Below, piece by piece: positions 42,568-51,989 of a DNA stretch of 64,000 nt. This DNA is from Symsagittifera roscoffensis (lineage: Eukaryota > Xenacoelomorpha > Acoela > Convolutidae). The stretch is from the NCBI RefSeq assembly GCF_963678635.1, contig NC_087064.1, positions 25,956,189-26,020,188 of the forward strand. Direction: 5' to 3'. A model generated the notes under the pieces. It had not been told where the DNA came from, ran no database searches, and saw nothing but the letters and a program-made list of their open reading frames with translations. Both the position numbers and the translations under genes were made by a program. Within the stretch, counting starts at the first letter, position 1; every line of letters begins with the position of its first letter.

Positions 42568-43194
42568 TTAAAACTTGAATTTCTTCTCCATGATAAATTT
42601 CACAAACAAAGTGTTTGAATCAATTTCCATACAACCATACCCACTTAAAATTATGTCAATTATTTTAGAAAACTCAGCAGCGTTTTCACCATTCAAAATA
42701 TTAGTAAAGCGTTCAATTGTTACGTTAGTAATCAGGTCAGTTTGAGTTTGAACAGATTTAGTCTGCGAGCCGAAGCAAACTTGAGGCAATCGTCTGCGAA
42801 CTGGAACACCACTAACATCTAAGTTGTTGATAGAGTTATAATTCACAGCTATTTTCAGTTTTTCCATCAGAGGGCCAGACAATTCATAGTTGGAGCAACC
42901 CAAAATTAAATATTTGAATGTAGAGAGAAGACAAGGAACAACGAAGGCTTTTGAAGTCATCTTGTTAAGTAAATCGGTAGACTCTTTCGTAAATTCGACC
43001 AGCACATGATAATGTTTTTCGTTGTCAATCGAATGGTTGCAAAAATCTAATTTATTCGAATGGGAGGATACTGCAAAATTTGCTTTTGAAGCGAAGCCTG
43101 AAAAGTTGGGTTCATGATTCAGGATGAAAAATTTGTAATTTTTACGGAATTGTTTGAAATAATCAGGGGATTGCTCATACATTGCTTCAACCAT
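42568..43194 (-). CDS. Accessory ORF with possible HUH (Rep-like) motif
   Basis: 208 residues, unbroken, inside the inverted-repeat module. F-F-I-L-N-H at 22-27 resembles motif I of small-DNA-virus Rep proteins (FTLNN). E-K-H-Y-H-V-L-V-E-F at 59-68 resembles motif II (H-hydrophobic-H). Tyrosines follow at 95 and 103, but no clear Y-x-x-K motif III and no helicase domain are present. If real, it would nick single-stranded DNA; if not, it is an orphan. The C-terminal half has no recognised feature. Lies 37 bp downstream of the PC4-like ORF on the same strand, suggesting joint transcription. Confidence 0.4.
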   Translation of the reverse strand: MVEAMYEQSPDYFKQFRKNYKFFILNHEPNFSGFASKANFAVSSHSNKLDFCNHSIDNEKHYHVLVEFTKESTDLLNKMTSKAFVVPCLLSTFKYLILGCSNYELSGPLMEKLKIAVNYNSINNLDVSGVPVRRRLPQVCFGSQTKSVQTQTDLITNVTIERFTNILNGENAAEFSKIIDIILSGYGCMEIDSNTLFVKFIMEKKFKF

Positions 43195-43231
43195 TGCTTT
43201 GAAGTTTCAATCGAATAACGAGTTGATAATG

Positions 43232-43591
43232 TTACACAACCCGACAGTTATCATCGTTTTCACTTTCGCATTCCTTTTCAGAGCATGAAGATTTTTTAGA
43301 TTTGTTTCGCTTTTTTCTAAGTTTTTCAGTCACGTCGCAGTTTTTTGCTTTCGTCAACCTTTTAATTTTTGTGTAATTGTCCGCCAAGGACTCGAATTCA
43401 CCAGTTGACAAAGTTATTCCTTGTCGATACTTAAAAGTTCCCTCTTCGTCTTTTTTGTACAATTTGATAGTTATGTAAGTACCGGTCTGTGCGAATGTTT
43501 TTGCACCGACTCTAACTAAACGTTTATCATTCGAAGATATATCCCTAAAATCATCGAAATAGTCTACATCCGTGTCAAGAGAAGCGTACAT
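43232..43591 (-). CDS. PC4-like ssDNA-binding protein, candidate 2
   Basis: 119 residues. An acidic N-terminus is followed by V-G-A-K-T-F, Y-I-T-I-K-L-Y-K-K-D-E-E-G, Y-R-Q-G-I-T-L-S-T-G-E-F-E-S-L-A-D-N, the strand-strand-KGIxLS-helix pattern of the PC4/Sub1 domain. A Lys-rich then acidic C-terminus with a Cys pair follows. It probably binds single-stranded DNA in replication or transcription. It shares the pattern, though little identity, with 35709-35981. First gene of the minus-strand pair. Confidence 0.55.
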   Translation of the reverse strand: MYASLDTDVDYFDDFRDISSNDKRLVRVGAKTFAQTGTYITIKLYKKDEEGTFKYRQGITLSTGEFESLADNYTKIKRLTKAKNCDVTEKLRKKRNKSKKSSCSEKECESENDDNCRVV

Positions 43592-44217
43592 TATAAATGA
43601 ATAACAACCAACTGGTTTTTAGTGTGGAACGTTGAAGAATGACTGATCACAGTATACGAGACAGATCATGCGCTCCCAAAGTAAAAATTTAGGTGATAAA
43701 GTTTACGAGCGCCCTAAGCCATATTGATAAGACTTAATCACCAAGGATATAATTTCTTTAACGATAAACCTCTTTTTATATGGGTATTTAGTTACTTTTT
43801 CCCCCGGCTATACTCTAAAAATCTTCTAGTGTTATTTATTGTGACGGTTATTTTAATGACTGTTATGAATCATGGTAATGAATTTCTAACAGCATAACAA
43901 TGAATGTCTGGCAAACTATCATGAAAACTTGATTTTGAGTGCTTTCGCCCGTAGCCACTATAATAAAGCTGTCACATAAATCTAAAAAATCGGGTTTTCA
44001 CATTCATTCCTAACATGACCTCAGGCGTCATGCTTAAAAGAATGAATAAAATTTGATAGCCTCGCCTAAAAAGTTATTAGCTTTGACCTAATTGAACTAT
44101 GCCACCCCTTTCCTGATCTCATTTTCATTAATAAACTTTTCATACTTTTCATTCTCTCAATTTCATTTCGGTAGTTCAGTCATTTCATTTTAACAAAACT
44201 TTAAACCTCTTCAAGTC
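43592..44217. promoter_or_regulatory. Divergent intergenic region
   Basis: 626 bp between a minus-strand and a plus-strand gene. TATAAAAAGA on the minus strand (43780-43771) is ~180 bp upstream of the PC4-like ATG. TATAATAAAG near 43960 is a weaker plus-strand candidate. Function inferred from position. Confidence 0.35.
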
Positions 44218-44862
44218 ATGACTAGTCCTTTACAAATAATCTCAGTGTCTGATCGAGAAAGAACCATTATCTACCAAACATACACGAGAGAGTCGATTGC
44301 AGTCATCCATCAACAGAAAGAGAGAGTCTCTCCGTCTACAGCAAGTCCGTTCAATGACTTGGCTCCCCGAAAAAACGACGAGAATCAAAACGAGGAATGG
44401 ACTACAAAAAGTCATATCATGCTACCAAACTACCTCCTTGATCACATCGATCTACTTAGACAGAATCGAAAACGAATGTACGAGAGTTGCACTATTCACG
44501 AGAGCTATCCGGCATTAGAAAAGACGGAGATAAACGACACAACCTCGCTCGAGCAGTCTCCAAGAAAAATTCTCTTCGCGTATGACTGCGAGTCAATGCC
44601 GTTGTATGAAAATCAGGAGGGATGTATTCGTGACTATGCAGAGCGCGAAGCGTACTGGGATATTCCGACAGCAATGTCTCCCGAGTCGTTTGTTAGGGGA
44701 CCAGTTTCAACTCCAGAACAATCAACTTCCTATTCGGATGCTCGGGTTTCATCTAGTGCGGAGACAATTGATCTAGTCACCCCAGATCTCATTCAAGGCA
44801 CTCCTCCAAATGCAGCTTGCTATGCGCCAAAAAAGAGAAAACTACAGTTTCGAGGTTTCTAA
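44218..44862 (+). CDS. Accessory Polinton protein with C-terminal NLS
   Basis: 214 residues, ATG to TAA. Ser/Thr/Glu/Pro-rich and without predicted globular motifs, except a central R-K-I-L-F-A-Y-D-C-E-S segment. The C-terminus A-P-K-K-R-K-L is a classic monopartite nuclear localisation signal. The composition suggests a disordered nuclear regulatory protein. No homologue recognised. It is divergent from the PC4-like/HUH-like pair. Confidence 0.55.
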   Translation: MTSPLQIISVSDRERTIIYQTYTRESIAVIHQQKERVSPSTASPFNDLAPRKNDENQNEEWTTKSHIMLPNYLLDHIDLLRQNRKRMYESCTIHESYPALEKTEINDTTSLEQSPRKILFAYDCESMPLYENQEGCIRDYAEREAYWDIPTAMSPESFVRGPVSTPEQSTSYSDARVSSSAETIDLVTPDLIQGTPPNAACYAPKKRKLQFRGF

Positions 44863-45113
44863 TAACTTAAACAAAAAACTTTCCTTCTTTTGTTTCAAAT
44901 ATTATTCCAAGGTTTTATATTTTCATTTTTGTTTGATTTGACTTCTAAGCTGTTTTAACATTACTGTGTGTATATTTTTTGTCTCAGTTTTTATTTTGCT
45001 TAATAGATCAATTAAAGTTTGCCCCGTAAAGTTTTCAGCAAAATCTTAGAGAAAAACTAGAAAAAAATCAGAAATCGAGAATAATTTTACGCTAAAATTG
45101 TTGTTTGAGAAAG

Positions 45114-45149
<36 letters not shown>

Positions 45150-45986
45150 ATACACTTGCTCACTAGTGAACCCCATTTGGAATATCCTTTTCGGGATATT
45201 GCTTTCTTTTCAAAAGAAAGATAAATATGGAAGGGTCCAACATTTTCTTGTTGGTAGTCCAACCATATTTATTTGGCTTTTTTATCAAACACTCTCTGTC
45301 CTCTCTCTCTCATCATACTTTGTGCCCGGTGGGGTTAGCCAGGTCTTACGCAAAGTAACAGAGAGTGTTTTAAGCCATAAATCTGCATTATATTACATTC
45401 ATATACATGTTTTGGGTGAAAAACGGACAATTTTTTGGTAAAAATGTGAAAAAAAAAAAAAATTATGTTTTTTTTTCGAAAAATGAACATGACCCTTAAC
45501 CCTGCTCAGAAATTCATGGCAAATTGATTGAGGGTAGTTTCAATGGATTTGGAGAGAAAAAAAATTTTTTCCCAATTTTTTTTTTCAATATTTTCACAAA
45601 AATCAGATTTTCTCAAAAAATCACAACTTTTCAGGCGTCTACTCTCATTGATTGGGCTATAATTGTTTTTTTTTTTGAATTTCTACGCTTGTCCTAATTA
45701 CGTATCAGATAGCTCCTAAAAATTTCAAACCACATTCACTTGAATTTAAAACGAACGAATAATTCAAGCTAAAAATGAAGGAAAAAAGAAGTTAAAAAAT
45801 TATGTTTTTTAAATTTCGAACTTGACCAGTAGAACTGTGCTCGAGGTCCCACAAAACTTACTGGTTTTTTTGTTGATAGATTTAAAAGACACTTTTTTAA
45901 ACATTACTTTTCCTTTTTTCACAACATAAAAAGTTTGAGGTTTTCCTTTATTTTGAAAAAAAAAAATTTCACTTGAAATTACAGAA
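44863..45986. other. Non-coding part of the accessory module
   Basis: 1.1 kb without a credible gene; the 45115-45441 frame is read from a GA repeat. Contains (GA)n at about 45112-45146, a group of hairpins at 45181-45370, and A/T-rich DNA to the right inverted repeat. Confidence 0.6.
45181..45370. other. Cluster of four hairpins
   Basis: AATATCC/GGGATATT (45181-45200); CTTTCTTTT/AAAAGAAAG (45202-45220); ATAAATATGG/CCATATTTAT with further pairing inside (45221-45272); AAACACTCTCTGT (45287-45299) with ACAGAGAGTGTTT (45358-45370), and TACTTTG/CAAAGTA within. A CT tract (45300-45311) could also pair with the upstream GA tract. Confidence 0.8.
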
Positions 45987-46090
45987 CGGGAGGCGTTCCC
46001 GAGGAGCGTAGCGACGAGCAACGCCGGGTTAGCTATTGCCCCTTAAACCAAACGGCCATGCCTTAATATTTCGAAGGACATGATATGAAA
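45987..46090 (-). repeat. Internal 104-bp inverted repeat, right copy
   Basis: Partner of 42395-42498 in opposite orientation. Together they bound a 3.7-kb segment. It lies ~720 bp upstream of the polymerase start. Confidence 0.95.
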
Positions 46091-46808
46091 TGTTTCACGG
46101 GACACCGAATGACATGAAGGAAACTTTGATTCCGATATCTTTTACACATTCAAATGACAATCTATGCTTATCATGTATCGGTAACTATCAAGGTGTCAAA
46201 TTTGCAAAATTTTCATTTTTTAAGTTTACTATTTTTTCAACTTAATTAGTTAGTTGAGGGCTTTACTTTCTGAATACTTTTATCTCATAAATCTACTTTT
46301 TATTATACCTATTTACGCAAACCAAGAAGTGGGCTTGAAATCATTAGGAAATTACTGTTTCACGGTTAAAATTAGTCAGAAAAAGTTTTAGGCTCTATCT
46401 GAATCATTCTAAGCATTAAATTTTGTAATTTAGTGCTGAAATGTTAATTGAAAGTCTAAACCAGTCGCCTAAAAAAAGCCAAAATTTTATCGCTAACCCT
46501 TAAAATTAACAGCAAAAGTTTGAGGCTGTAAATGAATCAGTTTTTAGTATACAAAACCCCTCCACTTGAGCAGAGTGATGAGACATATAGAGCTTAAAGC
46601 TAGAATAAACCCTGTTTTTGGAAAGGAAAAGACTTATTGCCAAGACGGCGAAGTATAACTCTCGTTAATGGCTTCTACTTGCCCTTACCCGCAAAGTTTT
46701 TTGGTGCTAGTCACTTCTCGCTTTTGCTTTTCCATAACCAGTTCTACTTGAAATTCTCCTAAATTTTCTTGAAATTTTCCTGAATTACTTCAGTAACTTC
46801 AACAAACA
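46091..46808. other. Region upstream of the polymerase gene
   Basis: AT-rich, no ORF. Presumably holds the polymerase promoter; no clear TATA box at a convincing distance. Confidence 0.4.
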
Positions 46809-47848
46809 ATGCCGAACTCTACTTCTATCGCGACACCTGTTCCTTGCCAGCAGTGCGGAAAAATACTGAGCTCTAAAAGGAACTTGAGAAGACATGAGCA
46901 AAAAGTTCACAAGATCCTTCCTCCCCCTCCTCCTCAAACTGTTTGCGATGAGTGTCTAGAGTCATTCGAGAGTTTGTCGGAAGCCCGAGAACACGTCGAG
47001 CTGGTACATGACATGACTTCGAATAGTCATTGTATCTATTGCCATACAATATTTCTCACCGCGGAAAGCTATGGACAACACTTGCTGAAGAAGCACGCAT
47101 TGCCTGTTTGGGACGGCATTGAGACGACGTCTTCCGCTGCCCCAACGGAAAGCGCGTTCAGAGGCAAATTGCGTCGATACGATCTCAAAGTTGGTGAAAA
47201 AGAAATGGATTTGCTTCAAGTCATGATGCAAAACAAGGAGGAAATAGATGCTCTTATACTGGAAAGGGTCAAAGAGGGTCCGAACAAGGTGCAATTCCAT
47301 GTGGAAGTGGGAATGATCAAAATTCCCACTGTGCAAGACGGGGACAGTGGAAACTTCGAAAGGACCATGCTGTTTCTGAACACTAAGACATTGACAGTGT
47401 ACTTCGAGGGAATAGCTGGGGTTCAATTCTTGGAACTGATTGAACATATGGTCAACCAAGTCAATTCGTTCTCTTCTCATGGTAGCGGATGGATTATTGA
47501 CAGAATTGAAAAATTGCAAATCAGTTTCGCGGCCTTCTCACCAATAAGAGCAGGATCCTACCTCGAGCTACCTGATGCACTCAGCGCAGCATCTACTCTG
47601 CTCACAAATATCAACACTAAAGATGATGACCGTTGCTTTCTCTACTCCTTTGTTGCCGCATATCACAATGTGAATGAGCCGGCCCTCTACCCCACATCTA
47701 GACGGTGGCTGGAGAAAAACAAAGTCTCAACCTACAATCTCGACAAAGAAGGAATTGTGAAAATCAATGGGGAATACGAAATGCCAATGGGTCTGATGGA
47801 TATGGACAGATTTGAAAAGTTGAACAATTGTCAAATCAACGTCTTCCG
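46809..47848 (+). CDS. POLB: Polinton DNA polymerase B, exon 1
   Basis: 346 complete codons plus two bases. Three C2H2-like zinc fingers occupy residues ~13-95 (C-Q-Q-C...H...H, C-D-E-C...H...H, C-I-Y-C...H...H). They are followed by the N-terminal region found in Polinton polymerases (G-S-G-W-I-I, L-E-L-P-D-A-L, D-D-R-C-F-L-Y-S). The frame runs into a stop only after a donor CCG|GTAAGC at 47849. Splicing to 47970 keeps frame and conserved context (N-V-F-R then Y-N-D-G-E). Confidence 0.92.
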
Positions 47849-47969
47849 GTAAGCAAATTCTAATTTCCTTCTAAAAATTTTAAAATTCCTTCAATAATGT
47901 TCTTCACCTATTCAAACACCCTTTTTATTTCATTTCAAACCTAGGTATAAAAATTATTTTTCTGTTCAG
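47849..47969 (+). other. Polymerase intron 1, 121 bp
   Basis: GTAAGC donor; TTTTTCTGTTCAG acceptor after a pyrimidine-rich tract. Interrupts a codon after its second base. Confidence 0.9.
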
Positions 47970-50542
47970 GTACAACGATGGCGAACTGTTGCCCATAAGA
48001 GTATCGAGCAGATTCACTACTAGCCTGATTGTGGACTTGTTGCTGCTGACAGATGGATCAAAATATCACTATGTGTTGATAAGTGATCTCCAGAAACTGG
48101 TCGAGTACGTGCGGCACAAAGTGCACCGATTTCAATCTGAGATTTGTCGCAAATGTTTCCACACATGCGCTTCATTCGAAACTTTGAGAAGACATCAAGA
48201 ACTGTGCTACCAAGACGAAGATGTCGTCATAACAATGCCCAAGCCGGGAAAAGATGACCACAAGTTCAAAAACTTAACAGCTCGTTGGTACGTACCCAGA
48301 GTAATCTACTTTGATTTGGAGTCACTGCTCTTACCAGTATACGGACCGCAACCTGATCCGCGAAAATCTAGCACGCAAACAATTGAAATCCATCAACCGT
48401 GCGGCTACGCGTTAGCAGTAATCGAATTTGGGAAAAAAGACCTGTTAAAGTTTGAGCTTAAAAGAGGACCGAATGTGATGGAAGAGCTAATTAGCTCCCT
48501 TGAATCGTTAGCGAGACAAATTTACGTAGAAAAAAGGAAATATTACACTTTCACTGGTATAACAGACCAGGAACGGGAAGATGCTACAATTTGTTGGATA
48601 TGCGAGAATGATTTTTCCGACAATGATCAAGTGGTACTTGATCATTGCCATTACACCAACAAGTTTCTGGGTTGGGCACACAATGAGTGTAACGTTAATA
48701 GAAAAACAACAAATTACATTCCAGTGGTAGCTCATAATTTGTCAAATTATGATTTACACTTTATAATCAAAGCGCTGGCAAAAAGCGATTCGGAAAACAC
48801 TTTTTCCGTAATACCCGCATCTGAAGAAAAATATATATCCTTGACAATCTCAGTCTACATAAAAACGTACACGGACAAAAACGGAAAAATCAAAAAACTC
48901 TACGAAAATCTGAGATTCATCGATTCGTATAGGTTCATGCTGGCATCGTTGGCAAAACTTGTCGATAATTTGCCCAACGAAAAGTTTTTTCTGCTGGAGA
49001 ACTATTTTGAAAAACTCGGCCACTCACGTGAAAAAGTTAGTCTGTTGAAACAGAAAGGGCATTACCCCTACTCATACTTCAACTCATTCGAAAAATTCCG
49101 AGAAACTCGCCTTCCCCCACGAGCAATGTGGAAAAATAGTCTAACAGGAGGGGATGTGAGTGTTTCAAGAAGCGAGTACAATCATGCCCTTAAAGTTTTC
49201 ACCGAACTGAAGTGTGGCTCACTTGGTGATTACCACGACTTGTACTTGACTACAGATGTGCTATTGCTTGCTTCCGTTTTCGAAGCTTTTCGTGAAGTTT
49301 GCTATCAAACATACGGGCTGGATTGCGCCTGTTACTTCACGGCAAGTAACCTTTCCGGGGACGCCTTTCTAAAAGTTTGTAAGCCCGAACTGAAACTCTT
49401 AACGGACCGTGAACATCTAGACCTTGTGCAGCGAATGATACGAGGAGGCATGTCGTCGATTTACGCGCGCCGATTTTACAAAGCAAACAATAAATACCTC
49501 GACGATTTTTCGCCCTCAGAACCATCAAGCTACATCCTCAATATTGATGCAAACAATTTGTACGGGGGGATAATGAAACACTGCCCTTTGCCCTTAAACG
49601 ATTTTTCAATAGTTGAAAAAAGTCTGGCAGACATACTGCTCACCAGCGAAACATCAGAATGGGGTTATATAGTTGAAGTCAATTTAACCATACCCGAAGA
49701 GCTTCACGACTTCTTTGCTGATTACCCCCTTGCCCCCTCTCGTGAAGTAGTGGACATCGGTGCAATGAGCAACGAGCAAGTCGACATGTTGGGAAAATTG
49801 GGAATCACCACACTGCCAAAAGTGCCAAAGCTTCTACAGACCTTGCATCCTAAAGAAGGTTATGTTTTGCACTACCTTACCCTAAAATTGTACCATGAGC
49901 TAGGAATGAAAATAACTCACCTCGGAAAAGTTCTTCAGTTCCGCCAAAGTCACTGGATGGCACCCTTTGTCGACCTCAACACCCGCCTACGAAAAGCCGC
50001 GGTAAATAAATTCCAGGAGAACTTCTACAAGCTAATTGTTAATTCAGCTTTCGGTAAGACAATGGAGTCTAAGTTAGGAAGAAAGAAGCTGGAGATTGTA
50101 AGGAATGAGAGAGAACTTTTACAAAAAACAGCTCTGAGCACAATGAAAAGCTTTCAAATCATTGACGATCAATTAGCCACAATTAGCTTTTCAGTAACAA
50201 AAATATTGTGGGATAAACCTATGATAGTTGGTGCGACCATCCTAGACCTCGCCAAGCGTTTCATGTTTCAGTTTCCCTATCAAAAAATGAAACCAAATCT
50301 AAACTTGGAACTCCTTTACTCCGACACGGATAGTTTTATTTACGCCATAAAAACTGATGACGTTTACCGAGACTTGGAGAAAATAAAAGCTGATTTCGAC
50401 TTTTCAAATTACGATAAGGACCATTTCTTGTTCGAGGATACCAACAAGAAAGTTGTGCTGAAGTTCAAAGACGAGACTGGTGGGAAGCCGATCAGAGAAT
50501 TCATCGCCCTAAAACCGAAACTATATTCGGTCGTCCTTAATG
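47970..50542 (+). CDS. POLB: Polinton DNA polymerase B, exon 2 (catalytic)
   Basis: Contains a further C2H2-like finger (C-R-K-C...H...C) and exonuclease motif I (Y-F-D-L-E-S). Next are an endonuclease-VII-like zinc insertion (C-W-I-C...D-H-C-H...H-N-E-C-N), exonuclease motif II (V-A-H-N-L-S-N-Y-D) and motif III (G-D-Y-H-D-L-Y-L-T-T-D-V). Polymerase motif A is I-D-A-N-N-L-Y-G, motif B K-L-I-V-N-S-A-F-G-K, and motif C Y-S-D-T-D-S (about residue 1130 of the whole protein). Insertions between these motifs are those of protein-primed family B enzymes. The frame stops just past a GTAAAT donor at 50543. All catalytic residues are present, so replication activity is plausible. Confidence 0.95.
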
Positions 50543-50871
50543 GTAAATAAAATTTAAGCCACCCTTCCACCCCCCATTCCTACCTTTTACAGAACAAAAA
50601 TACCACCACCAACCTACCTACACCCCTTAATTTGTTGCATTAAACTATGGGCATTTAGCTGATTTAGGCAACATTATACAATGTTGCCTAAACGTTGATT
50701 TATCTGACAACATATTCCCTCTTGTTTCCTCTTTTTTAATCATAATTTAGAGTCTTCTGCTCTTTTTTGGTAAAATGAATCAAATTTTGTTCGGTATAAA
50801 TTGAGTTGCTGAAGTGAAATGAAGCTATCCCCAACGTTGTAGAAAAGAATAATAATTTTGCTATTGTTTAG
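50543..50871 (+). other. Polymerase intron 2, 329 bp
   Basis: Donor GTAAAT; acceptor TTGTTTAG. Phase 1. Without splicing the polymerase would end before its conserved C-terminus. Confidence 0.85.
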
Positions 50872-51389
50872 AAGGCACTCAAAAATTGAGTGCCAAAGGA
50901 ATTAAACGGAGTGCACAGAGAGAACTGGTCCACCAAACCTTCAGGGACACATTATTCACTGGAAAAACAATGAGAGTATACAACTATAATATAGTTTCGA
51001 AAGGTCACACCAATATGACAGTGAAACAAAACAAACTTGCATTATCACCATTCGACTCAAAACGTTTTCTACTTTTCGACGGAATTTCGACAGTGCCCTT
51101 TGGCCATAAAGCCGCTGAAGAAAATGCTTTTCTAGAAGACATTTACATGGACACCGAGTGGGCCAACTCATACAATGAAACTGATAACAGTTCTCCCGAT
51201 TTTACACTCCCGGATTGGGGATTTTTACAGCGGCCCTACTCAGAAGCAGAGCTGCAAGAAGAAGAAGAAGCTTCTAGTAGCCGAGTCCGTGAACGTCCCC
51301 CTATAAAACACCCATTTATTTTATCTGAAGCTTCAGAAGAACGACCATCTAAAAAACACCGCAAAGAAAACCAAAACAATAAACATTAA
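50872..51389 (+). CDS. POLB: Polinton DNA polymerase B, exon 3 (C-terminus)
   Basis: Begins two bases into a codon and carries the conserved thumb/C-terminal segment: A-K-G-I-K-R-S, H-Q-T-F-R-D-T-L-F, N-K-L-A-L-S-P-F-D-S-K-R, and G-I-S-T-V-P-F-G-H. Beyond it is a ~95-residue extension, first acidic (E-L-Q-E-E-E-E-A), then ending in a basic S-K-K-H-R-K nuclear-signal-like motif. The three exons make a 1376-residue protein with no stop or frameshift. The extension is absent from the Polinton polymerases I recall. Confidence 0.9.
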
Positions 51390-51750
51390 AGTCTGAAACA
51401 TATATTTTCAGATGATTTTTACTCTTCGTCCTTTTTATACTTCGACTTGTATATGTTTTGGTTTTTACCAATTTACAACTAATAAAATACTCGTATTGAG
51501 CTCAATCACTGTTTTAACATAAATAGCTTCAGGCAAATAAACTAGTAGACACAAACCAAGTGTTAATTCAAACAAATGTGTGAAATCCTTAGGCTTGTTT
51601 TGAATAATAAACTTTAATAGCATGACAAATCTTTGACGAAAAGAAAGAAAGCCAGGAAATGATATCCACATGAAACTAGGACGAAAAAAGAAAAGTTCAG
51701 GAATTAGGACGATTAATTTTAATTATCGCGGGAAAAGGGACCGCTTTCAA
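51390..51750. other. 3' region of the polymerase gene
   Basis: AT-rich; AATAAA-type polyadenylation signals (e.g. near 51480). No ORF supported. Confidence 0.45.
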
Positions 51751-51983
51751 AGGAATTAGAAGGAATTATTGTATCGCGTCCCGGTTGTTGAGCTCAGCTT
51801 AACAAGATCCTAAGGAGGGGGTCTTTTACTTTAGGGGTGGGAACTTGCGATCATTTACAAAATCCTAGGATAGGGGTCCTCCAAAAAATTAAGGACCCCT
51901 TTCCTAGGATTTTGCTTTACGTGAGGACCCCCCCCTTAGGAAGGACCCCCCCCTTAGGATCCGGGACACGATACAATACTACT
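51751..51983 (-). repeat. Polinton right terminal inverted repeat
   Basis: Inverse of 33675-33918. Also internally palindromic: ATTGTATCGCGTCCCGG at its inner end pairs with CCGGGACACGATACAAT at its outer end (one mismatch). Confidence 0.93.
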
Positions 51984-51989
51984 GTCCCC
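51984..51989. repeat. Polinton target-site duplication, right
   Basis: GTCCCC, identical to 33669-33674. Confidence 0.93.

Larger units (their letters stand above)
33675..51983. mobile_element. Polinton/Maverick, 18.3 kb, structurally complete
   Basis: Starts AGTAGTATTG and ends with its inverse, matching the AG...CT ends of Polintons. Inverted repeats are ~240 bp and a 6-bp target duplication is perfect. It encodes the diagnostic set: protein-primed DNA polymerase B, retroviral-type integrase, adenain-like protease, FtsK/HerA-type ATPase, and major and minor capsid proteins, plus several conserved small proteins. The left block is plus-strand. A central module bounded by a 104-bp inverted repeat carries two minus-strand ORFs and one plus-strand ORF. 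The polymerase lies at the right end. Two genes carry one in-frame stop each. Polintons are viewed as self-synthesising transposons related to adintoviruses; whether this copy forms particles is unknown. Confidence 0.97.

Noticed and set aside
45115-45441. 108-codon frame beginning with Arg-Glu repeats
   Set aside because: The start is a (GA)n microsatellite and the rest crosses the hairpin cluster; no domain.
42395-46090. A separate transposon with its own transposase between the 104-bp repeats
   Set aside because: None of the three ORFs shows transposase motifs and no target duplication was seen outside the repeats. I keep the module as unexplained rather than calling it an element.
46962-47519. 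185-codon minus-strand frame opposite polymerase exon 1
   Set aside because: Antisense shadow of a strongly supported coding exon.
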